From Burkholderiales bacterium (GTDB lineage Bacteria; Pseudomonadota; Gammaproteobacteria; Burkholderiales; Burkholderiaceae_C): 64,000 bases of DNA. The notes beneath the pieces were generated by a model. The model had not been told where the DNA came from. It did not search any database and was given only the letters and a program-made list of their open reading frames with translations. The translations under genes and the position numbers were made by a program. Where the stretch lies: NCBI GenBank assembly GCA_013044035.1, contig JABEVE010000044.1, positions 36,354-100,353 on the forward strand, given 5' to 3'. Shown here one piece after another: positions 1-8,468 of the stretch (positions are counted from its first letter, which is position 1; each line of letters begins with the position of its first letter).

Positions 1-1
1 G

Positions 2-193
2 CATGCGGTGATTCGGCGCGCGAACGAGCCGATGCCGACGCAAGCGAAGACCGCCGACACGCCGACACGGGCCAAGGACGCATCGGCGCAAACGATCGCG
101 ACGGGGCCAAAGGCCAAGGTTTCATCCCAGCGGAAAGCGATAGACCCTGACACAGGGCCAAAGGTCACATTGTTCCCGTATGGAAAAAACTGA
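2..193 (+). CDS. 3' end of an ORF entering from the left edge
   Basis: This frame is open from base 2 to a TAA at 191-193, so it may be the C-terminal 63 residues of a gene that begins outside the window. It overlaps the next gene by 14 bases, the same kind of overlap seen between the next two genes, which fits a coupled operon. The residues are polar and low in complexity (rich in A, T, K and P) with no recognisable motif. Two copies of GGGCCAAAGG-like sequence occur in its last 90 bases. It could also be chance reading through GC-rich DNA. Confidence 0.3.
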   Translation, partial: HAVIRRANEPMPTQAKTADTPTRAKDASAQTIATGPKAKVSSQRKAIDPDTGPKVTLFPYGKN

Positions 194-1547
194 ACAGACC
201 CAGGTATCGCGCACTCCCCGGACAAACCAGAGCCGGGTGTGCAACGTCTGTGGCGGGCGTTTCACCGCGCCCGTCCAGGGCGACCATCGACGCCATAACT
301 GTCTTTCCATCACTGGTCATGTTCTCGGCGAACTGCCCGCGGAATGCTGGCAGCGCGTCGAACACCCCCTCGCCAGCGACCTCCTCGCTTCGGTTCCCGC
401 TTACCTGCAGAGCCGCAACGTATCGGACGTCAGGCACAGCGCACGATTGGCAATCGCCACGCAAGCGCTCGATCTAAGCCGGGAGGGCGTTATTTCCATA
501 GACCAGGTCAACGACTTGTTGCGACAACATCCTCGGCGGGCCGTGCATCTCTTCGCTGAACGATTACCCGAAGGGTCGGCACTGCGCGCCCAACTCATGG
601 ATGTGCTCGAACGCATCCGACAGCAAGAAGCCGCGAGCACCGACCAAGGCCGCATCAATATGGTGCGGCCCGTCGTCATCTTGCCGGACGACCTGAATCA
701 CGGCGTCACGCTTTTCGCGGAAAAGTCTCAGAGAATCGCCGAGATCAAGCATCGGCACGGCCATCGCTACAGCGAGCGCACGGTACGCAAGCGCGCAAAT
801 GATGCGCGAGCGTTTTGCGAATTCCTCGCCAGCAAAGGACTGCAGCACTGGCCGGAGGTCGCGCAACATCACCTTGACGAGTACATCGCGGTCACCAACC
901 GAGCGGCAGCGGCGCGTGTTTACACCTTCCTCCAGTTCATTCGGCAGAATTTCCGGCTGACGCAGCGATTCATTCGCCCCAAGCTGCGCCCGAAGCCGCC
1001 AGTCGATGCCGTCATGCCAATCAAAGAGATCCCTCCCGTGCTGCGGCGGCTTCTCGATTCCTCGGATCAGCAAGCGATCGTTGGTGGCCTCTTTCTCGCC
1101 TTGTTCGCGCAAACCCCAACCCGGAGCGCCGAACTGACCTACGGAAATTTTCGCAAGCGCAACGGAAAAATCGAGGCTCTTTTTGCCGAGCAGTGGACCC
1201 CGCTGGACCCCTTGACGACCAAGCACTTGCAAAAGCTTGTTCCAGACATCGGTGCGACGGAAGATGATCGCCGCACGACGCGAATTTTCCAGTCCAACGG
1301 TGAGTCCCTCGGTTACAAGGTCGTCCGTACTGCAGGGGCTCCCCTGCGGCCCCTGCGCCTAGGCGCGGTCGCCAACCTGATTCGCTCCGGCATCACTGAC
1401 CGAGGGGCGCTGCATCGCATCCTCGGTGTCTCGATGCCAACCCTTGCCTACGTCGAAAAGATTTTCGAGTGGGATTTGCACATGACCGTCGATCCCGCGA
1501 TGGTCGAAAGCCGCAACGAGGTCATTCGTGGCGAGCGCACCGAGTAA
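180..1547 (+). CDS. Degenerate tyrosine-recombinase-like protein with N-terminal zinc-finger-like motif
   Basis: This 455-aa protein opens with a CxxC...H...HxxxHNC arrangement (about residues 21-41) that could bind zinc. The middle (about 190-270) resembles an integrase SAM-like DNA-binding domain. The C-terminal part follows the tyrosine recombinase plan: an arginine in a TRSAEL motif (box I), a second arginine in PLRL (box II) and a tyrosine in TLAY. The usual box II histidines and the LLGH histidine are replaced (PLRL, ILGV). It may therefore be catalytically weak, or an accessory subunit acting with another recombinase. It overlaps the GIY-YIG gene by 20 bases. Its place at the edge of a defence cluster suggests a mobile-element gene. 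The fold assignment is by pattern only. Confidence 0.6.
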   Translation: MEKTEQTQVSRTPRTNQSRVCNVCGGRFTAPVQGDHRRHNCLSITGHVLGELPAECWQRVEHPLASDLLASVPAYLQSRNVSDVRHSARLAIATQALDLSREGVISIDQVNDLLRQHPRRAVHLFAERLPEGSALRAQLMDVLERIRQQEAASTDQGRINMVRPVVILPDDLNHGVTLFAEKSQRIAEIKHRHGHRYSERTVRKRANDARAFCEFLASKGLQHWPEVAQHHLDEYIAVTNRAAAARVYTFLQFIRQNFRLTQRFIRPKLRPKPPVDAVMPIKEIPPVLRRLLDSSDQQAIVGGLFLALFAQTPTRSAELTYGNFRKRNGKIEALFAEQWTPLDPLTTKHLQKLVPDIGATEDDRRTTRIFQSNGESLGYKVVRTAGAPLRPLRLGAVANLIRSGITDRGALHRILGVSMPTLAYVEKIFEWDLHMTVDPAMVESRNEVIRGERTE

Positions 1548-1830
1548 TCAAGCCTGGTTCGTCTATCTGCTGGAATGCGAAAACGGCAGGCTCTACACCG
1601 GCATCACGCCGGACCTTGCGGAGCGCTTCCGCAAGCACGCAACCGGCAAGGGAGCGATGTTCACCCGGCTGAACAAGCCATCGCGAATAATTGCCGCTAA
1701 GCCGTGTGCCGACCGATCTGAGGCCAGCAAGCTGGAGCGCACGATCAAAGGACTGACGCCAGTGCAGAAGCGGTGGATGGCTCAGCAGTGGCCAATGCAG
1801 CATGCGTTACCGTGTAACGCGCCCCAGTAG
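1528..1830 (+). CDS. GIY-YIG nuclease-superfamily protein
   Basis: This 100-aa protein has the compact GIY-YIG fold: WFVYLLEC followed by LYTGIT, then an arginine-containing helix (LAERFRKH) and a conserved glutamate near ASKLE. The size matches the small UPF0213/YhbQ type of predicted DNA-nicking enzyme. It starts with GTG inside the 3' end of the recombinase-like gene, so translation is probably coupled. A degraded second copy of its 3' half lies about 2.2 kb downstream (3905-4020), which makes this gene one arm of an imperfect direct repeat. The family call is firm. Its role here, in recombination or defence, is not known. Confidence 0.8.
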   Translation: MASAPSNQAWFVYLLECENGRLYTGITPDLAERFRKHATGKGAMFTRLNKPSRIIAAKPCADRSEASKLERTIKGLTPVQKRWMAQQWPMQHALPCNAPQ

Positions 1831-1850
1831 GCATGGACCATGCTCGCCCT

Positions 1851-1994
1851 TTACTTTTTCTTCTTCGGCGCAGGGGTCGGCTTCTTCTTAGCCTGAGAGA
1901 GATCAGATCCGGCTACTGATTTCTGCGCCGGAGAGCTCCCGAGCTTACGCAGAATTTTGCTCGCAAGCGATGCATCTTTTTTGCTCGTTGTCAT
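1851..1994 (-). CDS. 47-aa basic protein downstream of the XRE-ImmA gene
   Basis: An ORF of 47 codons starts at an ATG (1992-1994) with an AGGAG ribosome site about 8 bases upstream, which is unusually good for so short a frame. The product is strongly basic and ends in a KKKPTPAPKKKK-type tail. An internal SVAGSDLSQ segment resembles small KDAS...AGSALSQ proteins I have seen annotated as hypothetical. It sits 76 bases after the XRE-ImmA/IrrE gene on the same strand and is probably the last gene of that operon. The function is unknown. A DNA- or RNA-binding role is conceivable from the charge alone. Confidence 0.6.
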   Translation of the reverse strand: MTTSKKDASLASKILRKLGSSPAQKSVAGSDLSQAKKKPTPAPKKKK

Positions 1995-2070
1995 CGAAAT
2001 TTCTCCTGGACAATAAATTGTCGATCAAAAAGGGTTCGGTAAACGATGGTCGCCGGTATAGTAGTGCGGA

Positions 2071-3150
2071 CTACGAAACGATAGTCAGTACAGGTTTTTT
2101 CTCGCCCGGATTCGGCGCTGGCGCCGTTTGAGTGACTAACTCGCCCACCAGAGACTCAATCTCGTCCAGCGGGACGTGCAGTTCAGCGGCGATGCGGTGC
2201 CTGGCGATGCCGTCTTTCCAAAGCTGATCAAATACCATTCGCCAAAGAATGGATTTTTCCCGGGGAAGCCCTTGAGGCTCCGATGTCCGGTAACCCAATT
2301 GGCTGATCTGCTTGCACAAGTCGCGATAGTGCCAGTCCGAAATCAGCTTTGCGTCAAACGCCGTGCGCGCGAGCGCAGAGACCGATACGCCCCAACGCTT
2401 CTTTGCTGTAACCAACTGCGCCAGGGAGTTGACCCGCCCCAGATGGCCAATCAGGTCACCACGGCTAATGAGGAACGCTGAAGCAAACATGTCGGCATCG
2501 CGTTCGACATCTCGACTTCCATTCGTCGTGCCATGGATGTGTAAGACCAAATGGCCGAGCTCATGGGCTGCGTCAAAGCGGCTTCGCTCGGCTGACTTGA
2601 ACGTGTTCAAGAAAACGTAAGGGACGTCGTTACGCCAGCAGGAAAATGCGTCAACGTGCTTGTGTTGCTCAGAGAGTGCAAAGACCCGAACGCCCTTAGA
2701 CTCCAGCAGCTTGACCATGTGCTCGACAGGCTTGGTCCCCATCCCCCAATGGCTGCGCAAAGCCTCCGCGGCAGCAGTAGGATCCTCATCGCGTAGATCA
2801 AGTAACTGTGCCGGGGGAAGATGGAACCTCTCTGCAACCCAGGCGTGCAATTCGAACGCGATCGACCCCGCAGCTAGAGCAGCATCGCGTTGACGAGCTG
2901 TGAGCGAAGACAGGCTACGAAAACTCACCGCCTCGGTGCTCAGCTCTTCGCTGTCGTTGAGATAGAAGAATTCCGTCGGGTAGTCCAGTGCCTGCGCAAT
3001 CGCGCGCACCGTGTCGCTGCCTGGTTCTGGAGTATTCCCTGCCTCCAAGCGGGTCAAGGTGACCGCCGTCAGTTTTGCTTTCTCTGCCAGTTCCTTCTTC
3101 GTAAGTTGCCGGCGCTTTCTGGCAAGCGTGAGCCTGCTCGCGTTAAACAT
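2071..3150 (-). CDS. XRE-family regulator fused to ImmA/IrrE metallopeptidase
   Basis: This 359-aa protein has a lambda-repressor-like helix-turn-helix at about residues 5-60 and a zinc metallopeptidase domain with HELGH at 196-200. Proteins of this build (COG2856) cleave a repressor or antitoxin, or act as regulators of mobile elements and of toxin-antitoxin-like modules. It lies 21 bases downstream of the 213-aa hypothetical gene, and the two are probably cotranscribed. The HTH makes it the natural candidate to bind the paired palindromes at 3816-3850 in front of the operon. A second protein of the same architecture is encoded at 8465-9616, although the two share little beyond the domain plan. 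Confidence 0.85.
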   Translation of the reverse strand: MFNASRLTLARKRRQLTKKELAEKAKLTAVTLTRLEAGNTPEPGSDTVRAIAQALDYPTEFFYLNDSEELSTEAVSFRSLSSLTARQRDAALAAGSIAFELHAWVAERFHLPPAQLLDLRDEDPTAAAEALRSHWGMGTKPVEHMVKLLESKGVRVFALSEQHKHVDAFSCWRNDVPYVFLNTFKSAERSRFDAAHELGHLVLHIHGTTNGSRDVERDADMFASAFLISRGDLIGHLGRVNSLAQLVTAKKRWGVSVSALARTAFDAKLISDWHYRDLCKQISQLGYRTSEPQGLPREKSILWRMVFDQLWKDGIARHRIAAELHVPLDEIESLVGELVTQTAPAPNPGEKKPVLTIVS

Positions 3151-3171
3151 AGGCTGCTTCTGTCTTCATCA

Positions 3172-3813
3172 TCATTTCTTAGCGATCCGCACTTCGTGCT
3201 CCATGGGGCCGCTGCCATTGTCGGGTTGATCGACATTCCCTGGCGTCGGGTCGAGGTCTTCATCGACCACAAAAATCCGCTTGCTGAACCCCTCGAACTG
3301 ATTGCCCTCAAACGCTTCCGGGCAAGACACCTCAGCCCGCAACTTTTTGAGATCAGTGCTGACGCACACGAACCACACGGTTGGCACACTCCCGATTGCA
3401 TCTACGGCTTCGGGGGCGGTTCGATCAAAGAGTTCGATCTGGCCATCCTGGATGAGCTTGCGCGATCCTGCCCCCTTGCCCGAGATCGCTTGAGGATGCC
3501 GATCGGTGCAGGCAACGTCGACATTTTGGAAGCAGATCTGAATGCCCAACTTGTCGTTGACGGTCGCCTCCACGTTCCCGATCCGGCTCAACCGCCACCC
3601 CAGGGGCAAGAGCGCCAAGCGGATGGCGCGGACACCCTTGATGTAAGCCAGTGTTCCGGGAGTGCTGGACGGGTCGATCTCGAGCGCCTCGAATTTCCCG
3701 GCAGCCGACATCCGTGCGATTGACGTGATGAATTCCGGCGTCAATCCGAGAGCGCGCAGCTCTTGCCGGACTTGAAAATCCACGCTGACGACAACAGGCT
3801 TGAGTTGGGTCAT
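3172..3813 (-). CDS. Hypothetical protein, first gene of the XRE-ImmA cassette
   Basis: The protein has 213 aa, no signal peptide and no membrane segment. I do not recognise a family. It begins with a charged alpha/beta-like segment and ends in a disordered tail rich in D, P, N and G. The start is the ATG at 3811-3813, only three bases from the first palindrome (3816-3828). There is no Shine-Dalgarno sequence, so translation may begin on a very short leader. As the first gene before an XRE-ImmA/IrrE protein it could be the partner, toxin or substrate of the protease. That role is inferred from position only. Confidence 0.6.
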   Translation of the reverse strand: MTQLKPVVVSVDFQVRQELRALGLTPEFITSIARMSAAGKFEALEIDPSSTPGTLAYIKGVRAIRLALLPLGWRLSRIGNVEATVNDKLGIQICFQNVDVACTDRHPQAISGKGAGSRKLIQDGQIELFDRTAPEAVDAIGSVPTVWFVCVSTDLKKLRAEVSCPEAFEGNQFEGFSKRIFVVDEDLDPTPGNVDQPDNGSGPMEHEVRIAKK

Positions 3814-3815
3814 GG

Positions 3816-3850
3816 TTTACAATGTAAATTTTTGAAGCCTACATTGTAGG
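3816..3850. promoter_or_regulatory. Paired operator palindromes for the XRE-ImmA cassette
   Basis: Two 13-bp palindromes share the core TACAnTGTA: TTTACAATGTAAA at 3816-3828 and CCTACATTGTAGG at 3838-3850. Their centres (3822 and 3844) are 22 bp apart, about two helical turns, so two dimers could bind one face of the DNA. The outer site covers the predicted -10 element and the inner site covers the start-codon region. This is the layout expected for autorepression by the HTH protein of the operon. Confidence 0.65.
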
Positions 3851-3870
3851 TTAAAAAAATTAACATGCAA
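3843..3870 (-). promoter_or_regulatory. Predicted sigma-70 promoter of the XRE-ImmA cassette
   Basis: Read on the minus strand, a -35 TTGCAT (3865-3870) and a -10 TACAAT (3843-3848) are separated by 16 bp. The spacer is AT-rich. The -10 element lies inside the outer palindrome. Transcription would start about 25 bases before the first gene. Confidence 0.45.
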
Positions 3871-3904
3871 GGCTATTTACCGGAGAAAGCTTATATGGCT
3901 CGTC

Positions 3905-4020
3905 ACCGTGCGCATGATCGTTGCCAAGCCATGCGCCGACGGGTCTGAGGCCAGCAAGCTAGGCGACACGATCAAAAGACTGACTCCGTGCAGAAGCGCC
4001 GGCTGGCGACGCTGTTGCCC
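3905..4020 (+). pseudogene. Degraded copy of the GIY-YIG gene 3' half
   Basis: This stretch matches bases about 1684-1795 of the intact GIY-YIG gene. It shares a 17-base identity (TCTGAGGCCAGCAAGCT) plus ACGATCAAA and GTGCAGAAGCG blocks. The translated remnant reads IVAKPCADGSEASKL against IAAKPCADRSEASKL. A one-base loss just before GTGCAGAAGCG destroys the frame, and there is no 5' half. Together with the intact copy it brackets the XRE-ImmA cassette as an imperfect direct repeat, and it ends next to the HipA-like gene. Confidence 0.7.
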
Positions 4021-4023
4021 TTG

Positions 4024-4764
4024 TCAGTCGGCCTGCTTTGCCGCGAGTCGAGTGTGTTCCACGATCTCTGACAAATGGTCTCGCCTCCAGGCCAGTGCTT
4101 CAGCGAGGATCGCTTGATCCGTCAACATGACCGATCCCACTGTGCCGCTGAGGATGCACGCGTCCTGGATGACCTCATCAGGAATGCTTTGAATGCGCTC
4201 TATCATGGGCTGCAGCAACCGCCGGTCGACCATCCCTCGAAAAAGATGTCCCGGCGGCCAGTCAGTTCGTCGTAGCCGCTCAAGCGCGGCATCAATCGTG
4301 TCGGCCACCGACAGCAGACTCCCGCCGTGGTCGAGACCGATCAGCATGTTGTCGGTAGACTGCGCTAAGTTGGCACGCAAGTTCCCAGCGCGGTCAGCAT
4401 TGCAAATCCAGGCATCGAAAACAGCGAGGTTGGCGGCCTCAACGGGATACCGGGCGGCGGTTTTGGCAGCGTGTTCCGCCTCAATGTCGGTCAAGGCAAA
4501 GCCGACTTCGGCGATTTTCAGACTGGCGTAACGCAACCCTCGTGCATGGGCCACGAACACCCCAGCAGCAACAGTGACGCCAACCATCGCGGCCAACCGG
4601 CCCGCCACGTATTCGCTGTACACCTGCGCGCGTGATTCGCCGCCGTCCTGCTTGATGATGGCCTCCACGTCGCCAATTTCCGGTGCAGTCGCGCCGTGCC
4701 CGACCGCCTGTCGCACGCCGCTGAGCGTGTAGGCAACGAAGGGACGATCACGCTCCTCACTCAC
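4024..4764 (-). CDS. HipA-like kinase-fold protein (HipA_2 type)
   Basis: This 246-aa protein has the hallmarks of the short HipA-like kinase family. A VEAIIK segment near the N-terminus supplies the nucleotide-binding lysine, followed by YSEYVAGRLAAMVG. Then comes a catalytic-loop-like FDAWICNADR...N and a metal-binding-like LDHGGSLLS. I prefer the GTG at 4762-4764, which overlaps the hsdR stop by 8 bases. The longest frame would need a TTG further inside hsdR. It is the last gene of the restriction operon. Full-length HipA phosphorylates a tRNA synthetase and causes growth arrest. Whether this shorter form is a toxin is not known. Confidence 0.6.
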   Translation of the reverse strand: MSEERDRPFVAYTLSGVRQAVGHGATAPEIGDVEAIIKQDGGESRAQVYSEYVAGRLAAMVGVTVAAGVFVAHARGLRYASLKIAEVGFALTDIEAEHAAKTAARYPVEAANLAVFDAWICNADRAGNLRANLAQSTDNMLIGLDHGGSLLSVADTIDAALERLRRTDWPPGHLFRGMVDRRLLQPMIERIQSIPDEVIQDACILSGTVGSVMLTDQAILAEALAWRRDHLSEIVEHTRLAAKQAD

Positions 4765-7700
4765 TGTCCATGGCCCATTCGTCAGCAAACAGTTCGGCTT
4801 GCTCGATCACCTTGTCAATCGCTTCGGGTTGTTTGTCGGGCGGATAGCGGTACTTGCCCAACAGCACCTTGACCAGCACGCGCATGCGCTGGCGGCTGCT
4901 CTCGCGCTTGGACCAGTCCACAGTCGCGGATTTGCGCAGCTTGTCGGTCAACTCGTGCGCCAGAGCTCTGAGCACGGGGTCGCCCATGATCTGCACCGCC
5001 GATTCGTTCTGCGCCAGGGCCTGGTAGAAGGCATACTCATCTTCCGTCATGCCCTCGGGCGTCTTGGCGGCGTTCATCTCCTGCGCCAGCTTGAGCAGTT
5101 CCTCGATGACCTGCACCGTGGTCAGGGTGCGTGCGCGGTAGCGGGCAATGGCTTCTTCCAGCTTGGATGTGAACAGGGCTTGCTGCGTGACGTTGCGCCG
5201 TCCTCGTGCTCTGATCTCGTCGTCGATCAGTCGCTGCAGCAGTTCGGCGGCGAGATTGCGCTGGGGAGATTGAGCGATCTCGCCGAGAAACTGTTCGTCG
5301 AGCACCGAGAGGTTCGGTTTGTCCAGACCCATGCTCTTGTACACGTCGGTGACCTCGCCCACGACGATGGCCTTGGACACCAACTGCCGCATCGCCGCTT
5401 CGCGCTCGATTTTCGAAGTCTCCGAGCCGGTGCGCGTGGTCTTCACTAGCATGCTGCGGATCGCCAGGAACAACGCGATCTCGTCGCGCAAGGCCAGCGC
5501 CTCGGGGTGCGTGCCGCACAGCGCCTGCAGCCGGGCCAGCCGGGTGGCCTGGTCGAGGTAGCGCTTGATGCCCCGGTTGCGTCCGTGCCCGTCGTCCTGG
5601 GCATCGAAGCCAGCGATGTGATCCATCGCCGGGGCGAGGATGGTGAGCATCGCTTGTGAAGATTTGCGGAAGCTGGCGTAGTCGAAGCCGTGATACATGC
5701 CGCGCATGACATCCACGGTGTCGAGTAACACCGGCACCGCGTTGTCGATGAAGTCGACGGGTGGCTCGGTCGTCTTGGTGACATTGGCGTATTCGGCAAT
5801 CGCCAGGCGCAGTTCCGGGCCGATGCCGATGTAGTCCACCACCAGTCCACCGGGCTTGTCACGCCAGACGCGGTTCACGCGGGCGATGGCCTGCATCAAA
5901 CCGTGCCCTTTCATGGGCTTGTCGACATAGAGGGTGTGCAGCGATGGCGCGTCGAAGCCGGTGAGCCACATATCGCGCACGATCACCAGCTTGAGCGGAT
6001 CGTCGGGATCTTTGAGGCGTTTTTCCAAGGTCTTTTTCTGCGCGGCGCTCAAGGCGTGGGCGCGCAGATCGGGCGGATCGGATGCCGGGCTGTTCATGAC
6101 CACCTTGATGACGCCCTTGTTCAGATCGGGGTCGTGCCACTCGGGGCGTAGCTTGGTGATCTCATCAAAAAGCGCAACGGCTGCCTTGCGGGAGATCGCC
6201 ACGATCATGCCCTTGCCATCGAGCGAAGCGAGCCGCTCTTCCCAGTGCGTCACCAAGTCCCCCGCAAGCCGCCCCAGCCGGTTCTCGGCCATGGCGACGG
6301 ATTCCAGGCGTGTGAGACGTGTCACGGCCTTGCTGTGGATGCTTTCGTCCTCGTCATCAAGCAGCGCGTCCAGATCGGCGTCAAGGTCGCTGTCGATCTG
6401 CTCGTTGTAGGCCAGGTCGATCACGCGGGCTTCATAGAGGATCGGGACGGTGGTCTTGTCCTCCTGGGAGTCGGCCACGTCGTAGATGTCAACGTAGTCG
6501 CCGAACACACCCTTGGTGTCGCGGTCTTCGGCGGATGTCGGTGTGCCGGTCATGCCCATGAAAATGGCATGTGGGAAGGCATCGCGCAGATGCGTGGCCA
6601 AGCCATAGCGGGTGATGCCGGTCTTGCTGTCCACCACGGCCTTGAAGCCGTACTGGGTGCGGTGCGCTTCGTCGCAGATCACCACGAGGTTGCGACGCGT
6701 GGAGATCGGCTCTAGCCGCTGCCCCGGCACCTTGGGCTTGAATTTCTGGATGGTCGTGAAAAAGATGCCGCCGGCGGGCTGCTCCCCCAGCTTGTGGCGC
6801 AGATCGTCGTGGCTGTCGATCTGCACGGGCTTGGTGCGGAGCTTGTCGTAGGCCGCATCGAAGGTTTCATAAAGCTGGCCGTCGAGGTCATTGCGGTCGG
6901 TGACCATGACGAAGGTCGGGTTCTGGAACTCCGGGGCTTCCTGGAGCGTGGCGACATAGAACAGGGCGAGGAAGCTCTTGCCGGAGCCTTGGGTGAACCA
7001 GACTGTGCCACCCAGTCCATCGGCGCTTTGCAGGGCTTGCTTGGCCCGCTGCACGGCTTTGAGCGTGCCACGCATCTGGTGGTAGCCCGCGACGATTTTG
7101 AAGGTCTTGCCGCTCTCCTGCTGGAACAGGATGAAGTCACGTAGGTAGGTGAGAAAGGTGTCCTGCCGGAACAGTCCGCGCACTAGGACTTCGAGTTCGA
7201 GGTGCTGCTTGGGATCAATGCCATCGGCCAGCCGCCATGGCGCGTAACGGTCGAAATCAGCGGTGATGGAACCCACGCGGGCCACCGCACCATCCGAGAT
7301 GACGTTGACTGCCGAGGGCTCGAAAAGCTGCGGGATCTCGTTCTGGTAGTTGGTGATCTGATTGAATGCCTTGCGCACGTCGGCGGTGATGTCCGCCGGG
7401 TTCTTCAGTTCGATGACGCCCACCGGCAGGCCGTTGAGGAACACCACCATGTCGGGACGCACCGGCAGCTTGCCCTTGACCGCGAACTGGTTGACCACCA
7501 GCCAGTCGTTGGCTTCGTTGGTCCAGTCCACCACCTGCACCAGGGCGCCGCGCTTGCCGCCGTCCGACTCGACCTCAACCGGCACGCCGTCACGAATCCA
7601 GTGGTACATCTCCCTGTTGCCGTCCACCAGCGAGCCGGACGAGAACCGGCTGATGCGACCGAAGGCGTCCTCAATAGCCGACGCCGGAAGGTTGGAGTTG

Positions 7701-7864
7701 AGCCGAGCGAGGGCTTCGCACAGCCGCGCGTGCAGAACGACCTGGGCGAAGTTCTGGCGCTCCGGCGTGGCCCCGCGCGGCGCGATGTCGAACCCGAGTT
7801 TGTAGGCGTAGTCGAGGTCCTGGAACCAGGCGATGCAAGCGTCTTCGAGGTCGGTTTCCGTCAT
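4757..7864 (-). CDS. hsdR: Type I restriction enzyme, restriction and translocation subunit HsdR
   Basis: This 1035-aa protein carries the HsdR layout. An N-terminal PD-(D/E)xK nuclease has D138, E152 and K154 in RPDMVV...VIELK. The SF2 translocase has Walker A QGSGKSF (about residue 294) and DEAH box CDEAHR (about 397), with motif III MTGTP and motif VI AIARVNRV. With HsdM and HsdS it would form the R2M2S complex that translocates unmodified DNA and cuts at a distance. It follows the DUF4411 gene after 109 bases, the only sizeable gap in the operon. The length is normal and no lesion is visible. Confidence 0.95.
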   Translation of the reverse strand: MTETDLEDACIAWFQDLDYAYKLGFDIAPRGATPERQNFAQVVLHARLCEALARLNSNLPASAIEDAFGRISRFSSGSLVDGNREMYHWIRDGVPVEVESDGGKRGALVQVVDWTNEANDWLVVNQFAVKGKLPVRPDMVVFLNGLPVGVIELKNPADITADVRKAFNQITNYQNEIPQLFEPSAVNVISDGAVARVGSITADFDRYAPWRLADGIDPKQHLELEVLVRGLFRQDTFLTYLRDFILFQQESGKTFKIVAGYHQMRGTLKAVQRAKQALQSADGLGGTVWFTQGSGKSFLALFYVATLQEAPEFQNPTFVMVTDRNDLDGQLYETFDAAYDKLRTKPVQIDSHDDLRHKLGEQPAGGIFFTTIQKFKPKVPGQRLEPISTRRNLVVICDEAHRTQYGFKAVVDSKTGITRYGLATHLRDAFPHAIFMGMTGTPTSAEDRDTKGVFGDYVDIYDVADSQEDKTTVPILYEARVIDLAYNEQIDSDLDADLDALLDDEDESIHSKAVTRLTRLESVAMAENRLGRLAGDLVTHWEERLASLDGKGMIVAISRKAAVALFDEITKLRPEWHDPDLNKGVIKVVMNSPASDPPDLRAHALSAAQKKTLEKRLKDPDDPLKLVIVRDMWLTGFDAPSLHTLYVDKPMKGHGLMQAIARVNRVWRDKPGGLVVDYIGIGPELRLAIAEYANVTKTTEPPVDFIDNAVPVLLDTVDVMRGMYHGFDYASFRKSSQAMLTILAPAMDHIAGFDAQDDGHGRNRGIKRYLDQATRLARLQALCGTHPEALALRDEIALFLAIRSMLVKTTRTGSETSKIEREAAMRQLVSKAIVVGEVTDVYKSMGLDKPNLSVLDEQFLGEIAQSPQRNLAAELLQRLIDDEIRARGRRNVTQQALFTSKLEEAIARYRARTLTTVQVIEELLKLAQEMNAAKTPEGMTEDEYAFYQALAQNESAVQIMGDPVLRALAHELTDKLRKSATVDWSKRESSRQRMRVLVKVLLGKYRYPPDKQPEAIDKVIEQAELFADEWAMDSE

Positions 7865-7973
7865 GCGATGATCCTACAGAAGCGAGGATGTCGGAACTGC
7901 AAGCATGAGTGACACAGAGCCACCCTCGGGTGGATAGCGGGGAGATCTTGAACAGCGCACGCCCCCTCGAAGG

Positions 7974-8468
7974 TCAGGCCGCGCCACCCAACACAAACTT
8001 CGCGCGTTCCCGACGCAGCATCTCGTAAGGCGTCATGAAGCGTAGACCCAGGCCAATGCACGCGTTGGGAATCTTGATCCGCTTGACGGAGTTTGCGGGC
8101 ACTTCATGCGTCACTACAACATGGCCATCCGCCAGGGCGTGCGCGACGATGTAAAAATCGGCCACCTGCAAAAAGGTATGGATGGCGGCTGGTTCGTACT
8201 GCTGCTGAGTCGCCCAGGCACTCACGGCACCAAACTGCGCCGCAACTGCGGCGCCGGTCTTCACGAACAGACCATTGCCATGGTCTCGCACCCAGTCGTT
8301 CAACTCGTCCGCGCCAGCAGCGATCTCGTCCGCCACCTTATCGATACTCAGCACGCGATCGGCTGCCTGTTGATCAATCAGCCAATCCCAAAAGGCCGGG
8401 CAGAAATCCAGCCCGTAGTGCAGGTTCTTGGCCTGAATGAAAACATTGGCATCGAGCAGATAGGTCAC
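7974..8468 (-). CDS. PIN-like DUF4411 protein, putative toxin ribonuclease
   Basis: This 164-aa protein begins LLDANVFIQA, the first aspartate of a PIN-domain active site. It has further acidic residues in IDKVADEI and a late VADFYIVAHA...VVVTHE block, as in DUF4411 proteins. The PIN fold is usually a metal-dependent RNase. It starts with GTG and overlaps the stop of the upstream XRE-ImmA/IrrE gene by four bases (GTGA). DUF4411 next to an XRE-ImmA/IrrE gene is a recurrent toxin-antitoxin-like pair, so the upstream protein is its likely regulator. Here the pair sits inside a type I restriction operon. Confidence 0.75.
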   Translation of the reverse strand: MTYLLDANVFIQAKNLHYGLDFCPAFWDWLIDQQAADRVLSIDKVADEIAAGADELNDWVRDHGNGLFVKTGAAVAAQFGAVSAWATQQQYEPAAIHTFLQVADFYIVAHALADGHVVVTHEVPANSVKRIKIPNACIGLGLRFMTPYEMLRRERAKFVLGGAA

